A DNA stretch of 64,000 bases, from contig OZ253559.1 in assembly GCA_965262785.1 (NCBI GenBank), forward strand, positions 2,356,001 through 2,420,000, given 5' to 3'. The DNA is from G965218495 sp965262785. Lineage in GTDB: Bacteria; Bacteroidota; Rhodothermia; Rhodothermales; Bin80. A model generated the notes under the pieces. That model was not told the origin of the DNA. It saw only the letters and a program-made list of their open reading frames with translations, and ran no database searches. Positions 29,602-39,100 of this stretch are shown here, one piece after another (the first letter of the stretch is position 1; each line of letters begins with the position of its first letter). Both the position numbers and the translations under genes were made by a program.

Positions 29602-30029
29602 TTATTCTGGTAAAAGCGTAACCTGAACGTAGCGCTCAGTAAGCCATGTGCGTGCGGCCTGCTGAAGATCCTCGGAAGTTAGCGCGTCTACAAGTTCTTC
29701 ATAGCGAAGAATGTCCAGGGGCGACTCCAAGCTGTCACGGTAGTATGCGCTGCGCAGCGCACTGACCCAAAAGCTGTTTTGTTCCATGTTGATGACGCGG
29801 CTCTGTCGCTGCTGCTCCTGCACGCGCCCAACGTAGTCTTCGGGCACTCCGTTACGCTTGATTTCTTCAATCTTGTCGAAAACAGCGCTCATCAGCTCGT
29901 CAGCTCGCTCTGGGTCGCAGCCAAAACTGATTGAGAACCGGTACTGCTCACGAGGCCTAATAAGGCTGGTGGCATTCACCGACGCGCCATATACTCCGCC
30001 TAGGGCCTCACGCAACTCTTCAAATAGTA
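29602..30029 (-). pseudogene. M16 peptidase paralogue, C-terminal piece (split by ISL3-type element)
   Basis: The last 139 codons of an M16 peptidase: FEELREALGGVYGASV, FSISFGCDPERADELMSAVF and a helical end TWLTERYVQVTLLPE. These correspond to residues ~800-938 of the intact paralogue at 22716-25532. The piece joins the N-terminal part across the IS: removing the IS and one target duplication gives an uninterrupted frame reading NIILFEELREA. It has no start of its own and is probably not made as an independent protein. Confidence 0.9.
30022..30029. repeat. Target site duplication, left copy (AAATAGTA)
   Basis: Eight bases, AAATAGTA, directly abut the left inverted repeat of the ISL3-type element and are identical to the bases abutting its right end (31435-31442). 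An 8-bp duplication is the usual footprint of ISL3 elements. Confidence 0.92.
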
Positions 30030-31434
30030 GGCTCTTCCCCTGATTAGATGGGTGCAGTGTTGTATTCAACGGGAAACGAAATGAGTTTATGCGGATTCAT
30101 ACCCGCTTCTTGTCTGTTTCAAGGCCATCAACACGATGGCGCACACGTTCTCTAACCCCAGCAGCGATATGTCACAACTAAAGACTGATATCGGTTGCCT
30201 CTTGGGCATCCAGGCTCCCTGGAAGGTTTCCGAGGTGACGTTTGCGCATGAGGCGCAAGAAGTCCGGATTCATGTAGCTTGCGAGGAAGGCCATCAGCTG
30301 CCTTGTCCGGAGTGCGGCACGGCGTCTCCGGGCTACGACCACCGTCGTCGGCAATGGCGTCACTTGGATCTGTGTGCGTATCGCACCATGGTGGTTGCGC
30401 AACTTCCCCGCGTGGAGTGTCCAGAGCATGGAGTGCGCACCGTGTCGGTTCCGTGGGCGGAACCTATGTCACGGTTCACTGCGGAGTTTGAGGCGCTGGT
30501 GATTGATTGGCTGCAGGAGGCGAGCGTATCGGCGGTGTCCCGTCTGATGGGGGTGAGCTGGAATGCGATAGACGGGATCATGCAGCGCGCGGTGCAACGC
30601 GGCCTTGCGCGGAGGAAGGAACGGAATGTTGCCCATATTGGCGTGGATGAGACCTCTTTTCGCAAGCGCCATGCGTATGTCACCATTGTTTCGGATGCAA
30701 AGGCGGGTACGGTGCTGCATGTGGGCGAAGACCGTAGGAAAGAAACACTTACGCGTTGGTATGCTGGACTCACTGTGGAGCAGCTGGAGGGCATCGAGAG
30801 TGTCAGCATGGACATGTGGCCAGCCTACATCAACGCCACGCTGGAGCATGTGCCAGAGGCGCAGCGGAAGGTGGCCTTTGACAAGTTTCACGTAGTGAAG
30901 TGTCTGGGAGTTGCCGTGGACAAGGTTCGGCGACAGGAGCACCGGGCATTGATGAAGGAAGGCCTGGAGGACCTCAAGGGGACCAAGTATGATTGGTTGA
31001 CTCACCGGGCCAACATGTCTGCTAAGCAGAAGGCGCGCTTCCAGCAGTTGCGTACCAGCACGTTGAAGACGGCCCGCGCGTGGGCTATCAAGGAAATGGC
31101 CCTGCAGCTGTGGCACTATGTCCACCGCACATGGGCGCGCAAGGGTTGGGAGCGATGGTTGTCGTGGGCCATGCGGTGCCGGCTGGAACCGGTCAAAGCG
31201 GCCGCCAGAACCATCAAGAAACACCTGTGGGGTATCCTCAATGCGATCATCCTGAAGGTGAGCAATGGCCCTGCGGAAGGCATCAACAGCCGGATCAAAA
31301 CCATCAAAGTGCGCAGTAGGGGCTTCCGCAACAAAAGGCGGTTTGCCAACGCCATTTACTTTCACCTCGGAGGCCTGGATCTATACCCGAAAGCGTCCGC
31401 AGGTGAGCTTACCCACTAAAAGAGGGGTAGAGCC
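30030..31434 (+). mobile_element. ISL3-family insertion sequence, 1405 bp, complete
   Basis: The element begins GGCTCTTCCCCT and ends (read from the other strand) GGCTCTACCCCT, so the terminal inverted repeats are imperfect over ~23 bases and start with the GGCTCT typical of the ISL3 family. One transposase gene fills most of it. Perfect 8-bp direct repeats flank it. It is inserted inside an M16 peptidase gene in the opposite orientation. Both the intact transposase and the identical duplications indicate a recent jump. Confidence 0.93.
30136..31419 (+). CDS. ISL3-family transposase
   Basis: A 427-residue transposase; a shorter start at 30169 is possible. An N-terminal zinc-ribbon region (LPCPECGTASPGYDHRRRQW) is followed by a helix-turn-helix part and the DDE catalytic domain: GVDETSFRKRHAYVT (first D), MDMWPAYINATLEHVPEAQR-type second D (reads SVSMDMWPAYINAT), and the glutamate in GPAEGINSRIKTIK. 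The C-terminal RGFRNKRRFANAIYFHLGGL is characteristic of ISL3. It appears intact and so is potentially active. Confidence 0.94.
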   Translation: MAHTFSNPSSDMSQLKTDIGCLLGIQAPWKVSEVTFAHEAQEVRIHVACEEGHQLPCPECGTASPGYDHRRRQWRHLDLCAYRTMVVAQLPRVECPEHGVRTVSVPWAEPMSRFTAEFEALVIDWLQEASVSAVSRLMGVSWNAIDGIMQRAVQRGLARRKERNVAHIGVDETSFRKRHAYVTIVSDAKAGTVLHVGEDRRKETLTRWYAGLTVEQLEGIESVSMDMWPAYINATLEHVPEAQRKVAFDKFHVVKCLGVAVDKVRRQEHRALMKEGLEDLKGTKYDWLTHRANMSAKQKARFQQLRTSTLKTARAWAIKEMALQLWHYVHRTWARKGWERWLSWAMRCRLEPVKAAARTIKKHLWGILNAIILKVSNGPAEGINSRIKTIKVRSRGFRNKRRFANAIYFHLGGLDLYPKASAGELTH

Positions 31435-31442
31435 AAATAGTA
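31435..31442. repeat. Target site duplication, right copy (AAATAGTA)
   Basis: Identical to the eight bases at 30022-30029 and directly adjacent to the right terminal inverted repeat. It is also coding sequence of the interrupted M16 gene. Confidence 0.92.
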
Positions 31443-33846
31443 TTATGTTGAGCACCATCGCCAGGGACTCCATGTGGTGGCGCGATTCGCGTGAAGCCTG
31501 GTAGGACCCGTTGAAAGTGATGTTGACCCGGCTCTTTGGTTCCTGGCCCTTGAGTACTGTCTTAACTACCGTGCTTTCTGGCGTGTTTGGACTGTGGTCC
31601 CGCCATGTCTCTTCACGATCCGTAGCGGGGAGCGTGCCCAGGTACGTCTGGGCCAGCGCAGTAAGCGTATCCGTATCAAATGCACCAACAAAGATGAAGG
31701 TGAAATCATCCATGTCTGCAAATCGCTCCTTGTATATGGTCAAGGCACGCGCAATGTCTACGCCATCGAGGTCTGCTACCGTTTGTCGCCGGTTTCGGGG
31801 GTGGTTCATGTAAAGCGTGGTTCGCAGCGTATCTGCAAAAGCTGCCTCCGGCGAGTTTGACCGGTTCGCTTCAAACGTGCGGTTGAGGTTTAGAAGTGAC
31901 ACAGCGGAAGACGAGTCGGCGCGCGGCTGCGTAGCGAAGAGGTGAATAAGCTGGAAAAGTATTTCCAGGTCTTGTGGCGAAGCCCGCCCGCTTAGTGTCT
32001 CGAATGAATTACTAAACGACGCAGATACCGACGCACGCTTGCCGGTAAGCTTTTTACGTAGTGCTAACTCGTCGAAGGCGCCAACGCCGCTGCTCCTGAC
32101 GATGTTGTCCGCCCAAGACGCCGTAACGTACTCTTCATCGCTGTAGAGCGAGGTTCCGCCTTCGCTGAAGCCGTTGAATTGAACCTCGTCAGCCTTGAAG
32201 TCGGTCGGCTTCATCACAACTCGAATGCCGTTGTCAAGGGTGATTTCTGTAACATCAAGCTCGGGTATAGCTCCTTCCGTGGTGATTGCCGCAGGCAGAA
32301 GCGTTGCACTTAGCAGTGGCGCATCCACTGCAATGTCGATGTATGGGTCTACTACTATGCCAGTGTAGTGCTCAACAGTTTGGGCCAGGACATCCTCGGT
32401 AACCCACGCCATTGACGGCTTTTCGGGGACGTTGGCCGTAACGACGCGGTCCGTGCTGCTTAGCGCCTGACGCAGGTAGGCGTTGGTCTCATCAAGGGTG
32501 ATGGTAGGCAGAAGCGCTTTCGCAAGTTCGTATGCGTGAGTCGGGCCCGGTATGGGAGTCGTTTCCAGAAAGTGGTAGACGTAGGCGGAAGCAAGAGCTG
32601 CGGATGGCGTGTTATTTCGTTCGTTGTAGGCCTGTTCCAGTGGTTGCAGATACGACACAGTCAGCCGCGTTAACTCGCCGTCCGTAAATCCATGCTGTTC
32701 GGCGCGTCCTGCTTCTATGAGTATCGTCCGCAGTGCCGCCACCAAGCTGTCTTCGGGTGCATAGGAAAAAAACTGGAATTGCGGCACGTCACGTACGAGT
32801 TCCCCGCTACCTGCGTTGGCGATAAAAAAGGGCGATCGGGTGCCGTCCTGGGCAATATCGTTCATGCGGCGGGAAAGCATTCCAGAGGCCATGCGGCCGA
32901 CGAGCTGGTGACGATAGTCACGCACGGTTTCCAAGGGAACTAGCGGCTGCCGGTAGCTGATGCTCAAGGAAGGGAAGGAGGCGTACTCTGGGTCGCTGGC
33001 AACCTTGAACCGGGTCTCGGTCTGGTGCGGCACTTCGAAGGAAGGCCGAACCAGAGGGTCGGCTTTTGGCGCGATGGTCCCAAAGTGCTCCTTTACCAGT
33101 TGCTCCATCATTTCTACTGGCAGGTCCCCAACAACTGCGACCGCCATCAGGTCTGGGCGGTACCACGTGTGGTAGTAGCGCCGCACTGACTCGTAGGAGC
33201 TGTGCTTAAGGACCAGCGTATCCCCGATGGGCAGACGCTCTGCGTAGCGTGAATCCCCCAACACCACCGGCAGTGTCTGATCCCTCATACGGCCCGCTGC
33301 ACCACGCCCGCTTCGCCATTCCTCGATGACGACGCCACGCTCGTTGTCGATTTCCTCGCCGCTCAGCGTTGCGTAGGCCGCCCAGTCCTCCAGAACCTGA
33401 AAGGCGCTTCGCACCACGGCCATGCTGTCCGTTGGCACCTGCAACTGATAGACGGTTTCGTCAAAGGAGGTATAGGCGTTGATGTCCGGGCCGATATTCA
33501 TGCCGATGCGTTGCAGAAACGCAATCAGCGATTGCTTCGGAAAGCGGCGCGTACCGTTGAATAGCATGTGTTCGACAAAGTGGGCAAGACCCCGCTGGTC
33601 CTCGTCCTCAAGCACACTGCCAGCGTTGACCGCGAGGCGCAACTCTAGACGCCCGGCGGGCTCGTTGTTTTCTCGGAGATAATACGTGAGCCCATTGTCG
33701 AGTTGGCCGATTGTGACCGCGCTATCGACCGGAATCGGTGAGTCCAGGGGCACCTGTGCCCGGGCAGTGATGGCAAAGAATATCATCGCAGGTGCGACCA
33801 GGCGCATAACCTTCGCTATCTTTGTAGTATTCACGAGTGATGGCAT
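31435..33846 (-). pseudogene. M16 peptidase paralogue, N-terminal piece (split by ISL3-type element)
   Basis: The first ~804 codons of an exported M16 peptidase (ATG 33846; signal MIFFAITARAQ). The zinc motif HFVEH is at residues 89-93, then MLFNGT and the distal ERGVVIEEWRSGRGA. It resembles the intact paralogue at 22716 along its length, with matching DNGIRVVMKPTDFKADEVQF and FIFVGAF. Translation runs 18 codons into the IS and stops at 31381, giving a truncated protein that still carries the first catalytic half but lacks the last ~139 residues. Restored, the protein would be ~943 residues. Confidence 0.92.
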
Positions 33847-34051
33847 GAAGTTGGGATGTTGTTTTAGGAAGCACACGATTATGGAGTGCGCCAGGCGTCC
33901 TGCATTCCCGCAGTAGTCAAGACCGGACCACTGACTAGCCAACCACACGAGGTACGCTGCGCTATCGAACTCCTTGGACCATTGTATTCAGTGCCAGGGC
34001 CCATGCGACAATCGTCTGGCCGCTAGAACTGAAAAGACTGTCAGTTGATTC

Positions 34052-35749
34052 ATGAGACTGCACCTCAAAGAGGAATACGATGCCATCGTAGTGGGGTCCG
34101 GAATGTCGGGCGGATGGGCGATGAAGGAACTCTGCGAAAAGGGGCTCAAAACACTGGTTCTGGAGCGGGGTCGCATGGTGGAGCATGCGGTGGACTACGT
34201 CACCGAGCACAAGCGCTCTTGGGAGCTGCCCCACAGAGGACGAGTGCCCCCGGCCGAAGCCGAGCGCGACTACTACATCCAGAGCAAGACGTATGCATTC
34301 TCCGAGGCCACCCGGCATTACTTTATGAAGGATGGGGAATTTCCTTACGTGCAACTGCAGCCGTATACATGGATTCAGGCCAACGTGGTGGGCGGGCGCT
34401 CGTTAATGTGGGCGCGGCAAAGCTACCGCCTTAGCCCCATGGACTTCGAGGCCAACTTGCTCGACGGGCACGGCACGGACTGGCCCATCCGCTACGACGA
34501 CTTGGCTCCCTGGTACGACTACGTCGAGCGAACCATAGGCGTCAGCGGCCAAGCCGAGGGACTCCCGCAACTTCCGGATGGCATCTTCCAGGCTCCCATG
34601 GCCATGAATGCCATGGAAAAAGAGCTTAAAGCAAGGGTCGAGGAAGCTTTTCCGGAGCGGATTGTCACCATCGGACGTACCGCTACCCTCACAGAGCCCA
34701 TAGGTAATCGTGCCGCTTGCCACTACTGCGGTCCGTGCGAGCGCGGGTGCTCCACAGGATCTTACTATAGCACGCAAAGTGTTGCGCTGCCAGCGGCACG
34801 GGCCACTGGCAACCTGACGCTACGGCCGCACAGTCTGGTGCACCGCGTGCTGTATGACGCGGTGCAGGGGCGTGCAAGCGGTGTGGCAGTTATTGATACG
34901 GAGACAGGCGAGGACCTCGTTTTCAAAGCGCACGTCATATTCCTGTGTGCTTCGTCAATGAACACAGCACGCATTATGCTACTTTCGAAGAGTGACAGAT
35001 TTCCTGACGGCATTGGGAATGACAGTGGTACATTGGGGCACTACCTGATGGATCATCACTACCATGTCGGCGCCACAGCGGACTTTGATGGTTACGAAGA
35101 CCGGTATTACCAGGGCAACCGTCCGAATGGTATCTATATCCCGCGCTTCCGGAACATCAGCTCTGGCACGCGTCATCCCAACTTTCTTCGAGGGTATGGC
35201 TTTCAGGGTAGTGCCAGCCGCCAAGGCTGGAGGCGGGGACTCAGCATGTCCGGCTTTGGCGCAGAGCTTAAGCATAATCTGCGTACGCCTGGGCGCTGGA
35301 CGGCGGGGCTCGGTGGCTTTGGCGAAACGCTTCCGCGCTACGAAAACTTTTGTGAATTGGACGACACCATAACTGACGCCTACGGTGTTCCGGTCCTGCG
35401 ATTTCAAGTCACTCGCGATGCCAATGACCTTGCCATGCGCCAGGACATGATGGCTACGGCGGCAGAAATGCTGGAAGCCGCCGGTGCGGTAGCAGTCACG
35501 CCCTATGACGATGCGCAGGATGCTCCTGGACTGGGCAACCACGAGATGGGTGCCGCCCGCATGGGGCGCGACCCTGCAACGAGTATCCTAAACGCCAACA
35601 ATCAGTGCCATACGGTGCCGAACCTTTTCGTCACCGACGGTGCCTGCATGACTTCATCCGCTTGCCAGAATCCCTCGCTAACCTACATGGCACTTACGGC
35701 CAGGGCCTGCGACTACGCTGTGCGGGCGCTTAAGGGCGGCAATCTGTAA
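34052..35749 (+). CDS. GMC-family FAD-dependent oxidoreductase
   Basis: A 565-residue flavoprotein. The N-terminal FAD-binding motif is YDAIVVGSGMSGGWAMKEL, followed by VLERGR; QANVVGGRSLMWARQSYR resembles the second GMC signature. Near the C-terminus GLGNHEMGAARMGRDP and NLFVTDGACMTSSACQNPSL carry the active-site His and Asn region. CHYCGPCERGCSTGSYYS may bind an Fe-S cluster or form disulfides and is typical of the glucose/3-keto-sugar dehydrogenase subset. It probably oxidises a sugar or polyol. The small gene behind it is 5 bases away. No gluconate-dehydrogenase subunit 3 is present. Confidence 0.9.
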   Translation: MRLHLKEEYDAIVVGSGMSGGWAMKELCEKGLKTLVLERGRMVEHAVDYVTEHKRSWELPHRGRVPPAEAERDYYIQSKTYAFSEATRHYFMKDGEFPYVQLQPYTWIQANVVGGRSLMWARQSYRLSPMDFEANLLDGHGTDWPIRYDDLAPWYDYVERTIGVSGQAEGLPQLPDGIFQAPMAMNAMEKELKARVEEAFPERIVTIGRTATLTEPIGNRAACHYCGPCERGCSTGSYYSTQSVALPAARATGNLTLRPHSLVHRVLYDAVQGRASGVAVIDTETGEDLVFKAHVIFLCASSMNTARIMLLSKSDRFPDGIGNDSGTLGHYLMDHHYHVGATADFDGYEDRYYQGNRPNGIYIPRFRNISSGTRHPNFLRGYGFQGSASRQGWRRGLSMSGFGAELKHNLRTPGRWTAGLGGFGETLPRYENFCELDDTITDAYGVPVLRFQVTRDANDLAMRQDMMATAAEMLEAAGAVAVTPYDDAQDAPGLGNHEMGAARMGRDPATSILNANNQCHTVPNLFVTDGACMTSSACQNPSLTYMALTARACDYAVRALKGGNL

Positions 35750-35754
35750 GTAAC

Positions 35755-36159
35755 ATGAGGTCAAGTATCGCTAAATGTGCACTGGCCACGCTGCTTGCGG
35801 CGTGCGTTGCGGCTGAGACACAGGCCCAGCATCCCGCGCATGTGGCTGTGGTTGATTCCGGCTTTGTCCGTGGTGACGCACGGCTGGTGCTTACCAGCGC
35901 AGCTGCGAGTATAGAGATGGCGCTTTTGGGTCAGAGCCGAGAATACAGCCTGGCGCAGGCGCGACCACGTTTGGTGCAGTTCTTTAGGCAGTATCCGCCG
36001 CAGGCGTTTGCCTGGACCACTGAAGAAGTTGGCGATGCGGACTGGTATGCTACGGGCCACTACCGCGTGCGACCAGCGGGAACGCTACTACGCGTGTATG
36101 CGCACTGGCAAAAGCTCCGCGGCAGATGGGAGCTCGCCACGATTCACGTATTCCAGTAG
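35755..36159 (+). CDS. DUF4783-like exported protein
   Basis: A 134-residue protein with a signal peptide (ALATLLAACVAAETQAQ). The mature part, GDARLVLTSAAASIEMALLGQSREYSLAQARPRLVQFF (quoted in pieces: LVLTSAAASIEMALLG, then YSLAQARPRLVQFFRQ), fits the NTF2-like DUF4783 fold common in Bacteroidota, with the ending WELATIHVFQ. Function is unknown. It is 5 bases after the GMC gene and 2 bases before the histidine kinase, so the three are probably one operon. Confidence 0.72.
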   Translation: MRSSIAKCALATLLAACVAAETQAQHPAHVAVVDSGFVRGDARLVLTSAAASIEMALLGQSREYSLAQARPRLVQFFRQYPPQAFAWTTEEVGDADWYATGHYRVRPAGTLLRVYAHWQKLRGRWELATIHVFQ

Positions 36160-36161
36160 AT

Positions 36162-39100
36162 ATGGCCATGCCAGCAGGTCCAAGGCAAATTTGGAAAGTG
36201 GTGGGTCGGTATCGGGTCGCCACCGTCGTGGTGGGACTGCTGTCACTAACGTGGGCTGCTGAGCAGCTGCATATCCGTTACCTGCACCGTGAATCACCCC
36301 AGGCGTTGTTGCGGGTCGTTAGCACTGCGGAACGGCACATAGCTACACGATTCGATGCGATGCAAGCGGCTATGCTGAAGCATGCGGCTGCGTTGGCCGC
36401 TGATCCCGTGGTAGTGGCAGGGTTGTCAGGGAGTTCGGATACGGGTCCTCTAGTTCGGCACCTGGCTCGAGACAGGCTCCCAGCCCGATGGTCAGTGGGC
36501 GCGTACGACCGGGCCGGAACGCTGATGGCATGGAACGGCGTCAGCATTCCTCCAGAGGCCGGGTCTGTGCCCGAAAGCAGCGAGATCCACTGGGGGCTGG
36601 CAACCGATGGAAGCTGGCGGCAGGCTTTGGAGCTCTGGTACCCGGTACCAGGCACTCTTGGGCATGTGCGCCTGCTGCAGCTCCTCTACGAACGCACGCC
36701 GGTTCAGAATGAATACTTGCGCGACTTTCGGGTCGGTGACGAGTGGAGTCTCCTTGTGGGCCTGCCTGTGCGAACCTCCTTCGACAAGCAGCAGCGCGTT
36801 CGGGACGGGAAACCATTGGCAGCGCGCGATGGCACAGTTGTGGGTCACTTTGACTTGGCAGTGCCAGAGTTGGACTTCCTTGTGGCAGATGTCAAGCGGC
36901 GCTACCGAGACGCTATGGCTTTGTGGATCGCGTTTCTGCTCGGAATTGGCCTGTGGGGCCTCTGGCGCAGGTATCGTTCGCAGCGAACCTGGATGTGGCT
37001 TGGGGCATTTGCCATTTCGTGGTGGGGCGTGCGATATGTGCTATTGCTTATTGATGTCCCTGGTCGGTGGCAGACTGGAAAGGCACCCCTTAGCCCGCTC
37101 TTTGATGCGACCCATCTGGCCTCTACCCTGGGCGGCGGGCTATTGCGGTCGACGGGCGATCTGCTGGTCAGTGCGCTTTTCTTCTTATTCGTTGCCTTGG
37201 TGCTGTTGCGCTTTGCACACCATCACTACGGCGCATCCCCAGGTGTCGCCAGCACATGGCGCCATCTTCGGCGGTCACCCTTGCAGGTCCTGCGCACGCT
37301 CATTGCCGCTGCGGCAAGCCTGGGCCTTGTTGCACTCCTTGGTACCGTCGTGCGCCATGCGGTGCTTGACAGCACGGTGGACTTTCTTTCCAGGGAAGCG
37401 CTGCTCCCCGAGCCGCTCATCTTGGCAATCTTTTGCGCGCTGGCCATCACGGCGCTGGCCGTGGTGTTGGCGATTGCGGGCATACTGAGGATTGCCATTG
37501 GACCAGCCAAACGCTACGAAGAGGTACGTCCGGGAGAATCCGCGCGGTACTTGGCTGGTGCTTTGTTGGCACTGGCGGTCTTGGTCGCAGTCGCGGATGT
37601 GCGTATAGCCCTGCCGTGGATTATTAGCGTCGCGTTCTTAGGCGTGGGTTTTGCTGCGGCATTCCTTCGCGTGGGGAGTAGCCTGGACTGGCTGACGCTG
37701 CGCAGTGTGCTTCTCGTAACACTGGTCGTCAGCACCCTGCTGTATCCGCTACTAGTTGCCGGCTTTAACGAGCGGCGTCACAGCCGAATGGAGCATGCGG
37801 CAGCCTCCTTTGACCGCGGTTATGATCAGAGTGTGGCATTTGCCTTGCGAGATCTTTTGGAAGAAGCCCGCACGGATACGACACTTGCTGCGGGTTTCGC
37901 TATGGATTACGGCGACTTGCTAGCCGCTGCGGCGATGGATCCGAGTCACGGCACACTTTTGTCCTCGCGCGGCGCGTTTGATCTGGACTTGCACTTTTTT
38001 GGTCCGTCCTTTGCTCCGCTGGGGAGTGCGGCCGGGGATACTGCGCACCTCGTCCAGCGCATTAAGACATTGCGGCGCGGCGTTGATGATTCCGATACGG
38101 TAATCCTTCCGGCAGCCGATGCAGAGCTAGGCCACGCGTACGAAGGAGCAACGTCGGTATTCTCGGATGGCAAGCAGGTTGGCTGGATTCTGGCCCGCGT
38201 AGCTCCGCAGGTACTGCCTGAGGAAGCCAGCACGCCTTTGCTCCGCATTCTGTTGTCGTCAGGCTACCGTGACCTATACGCGAGCCTGTCAATAGGGTCT
38301 TTTCGTGACGGGTTGCTTCAGCACAGCATTGGGCGGAGCTTTAGGCACTATGCACTGGATCGGGCGGTCGCCAAAGCACTACAAGACACATCCACGGTCT
38401 GGCGGCTGGACAAGTACGGAGATCGTACGTACGAGGCATACTACCTGCGTCATGGCGATGGCAATGTCGTAGGAGTGCGCGCTGCCACGGTTGCGGTATT
38501 CGATCACCTGTACTATCTGCTTCGACTGATCGTAGCGGGGCTTGGAATTGGGCTCCCGCTATATCTGGTGGGCTTGGTTCTAAGGCGCTCTGCCCGAATG
38601 CTGCCAGCGAAGCACGTTCGATTTCAGGACAAGGTACTTAATGCATTCTTGGCTATGGCCATCATAGCTGTCATCCCGGTTGGGATCGTTGGCGTACGTG
38701 TGGTAACGGAAGAAAACACTAAGGCCATTCAAAGTTGGCTTCGCAATCACTTGCAGCTAGTGGAGGTAACCCTCGCATCTGAATCTCGGGGCGACGAGGC
38801 GCCATATCGGGTCCTAGAGCGCGTCAGTATCGATTCTTTGGCAGCACGTCTGGGGCTGGATCTCAACCTGTACGACGAGCAGCATTTGGTTGCGTCGAGT
38901 CGCAACCGTCTGGTTCAGGAGCGGCTTATCGATGTTCGCTTGCCAATCCAAGCGTACGAGGCTCTGTTTCTGGATGGCTACAAGTCCACGTTCGTAGTGC
39001 AGCAACTGGGTGATTTCAGTTATACCGCGGGGTATCATGTGCTGCTGGATGAAGGCGGAAGTCCGCGGTATGTGCTTTCGGTTCCTACATTGCCCGAGCA

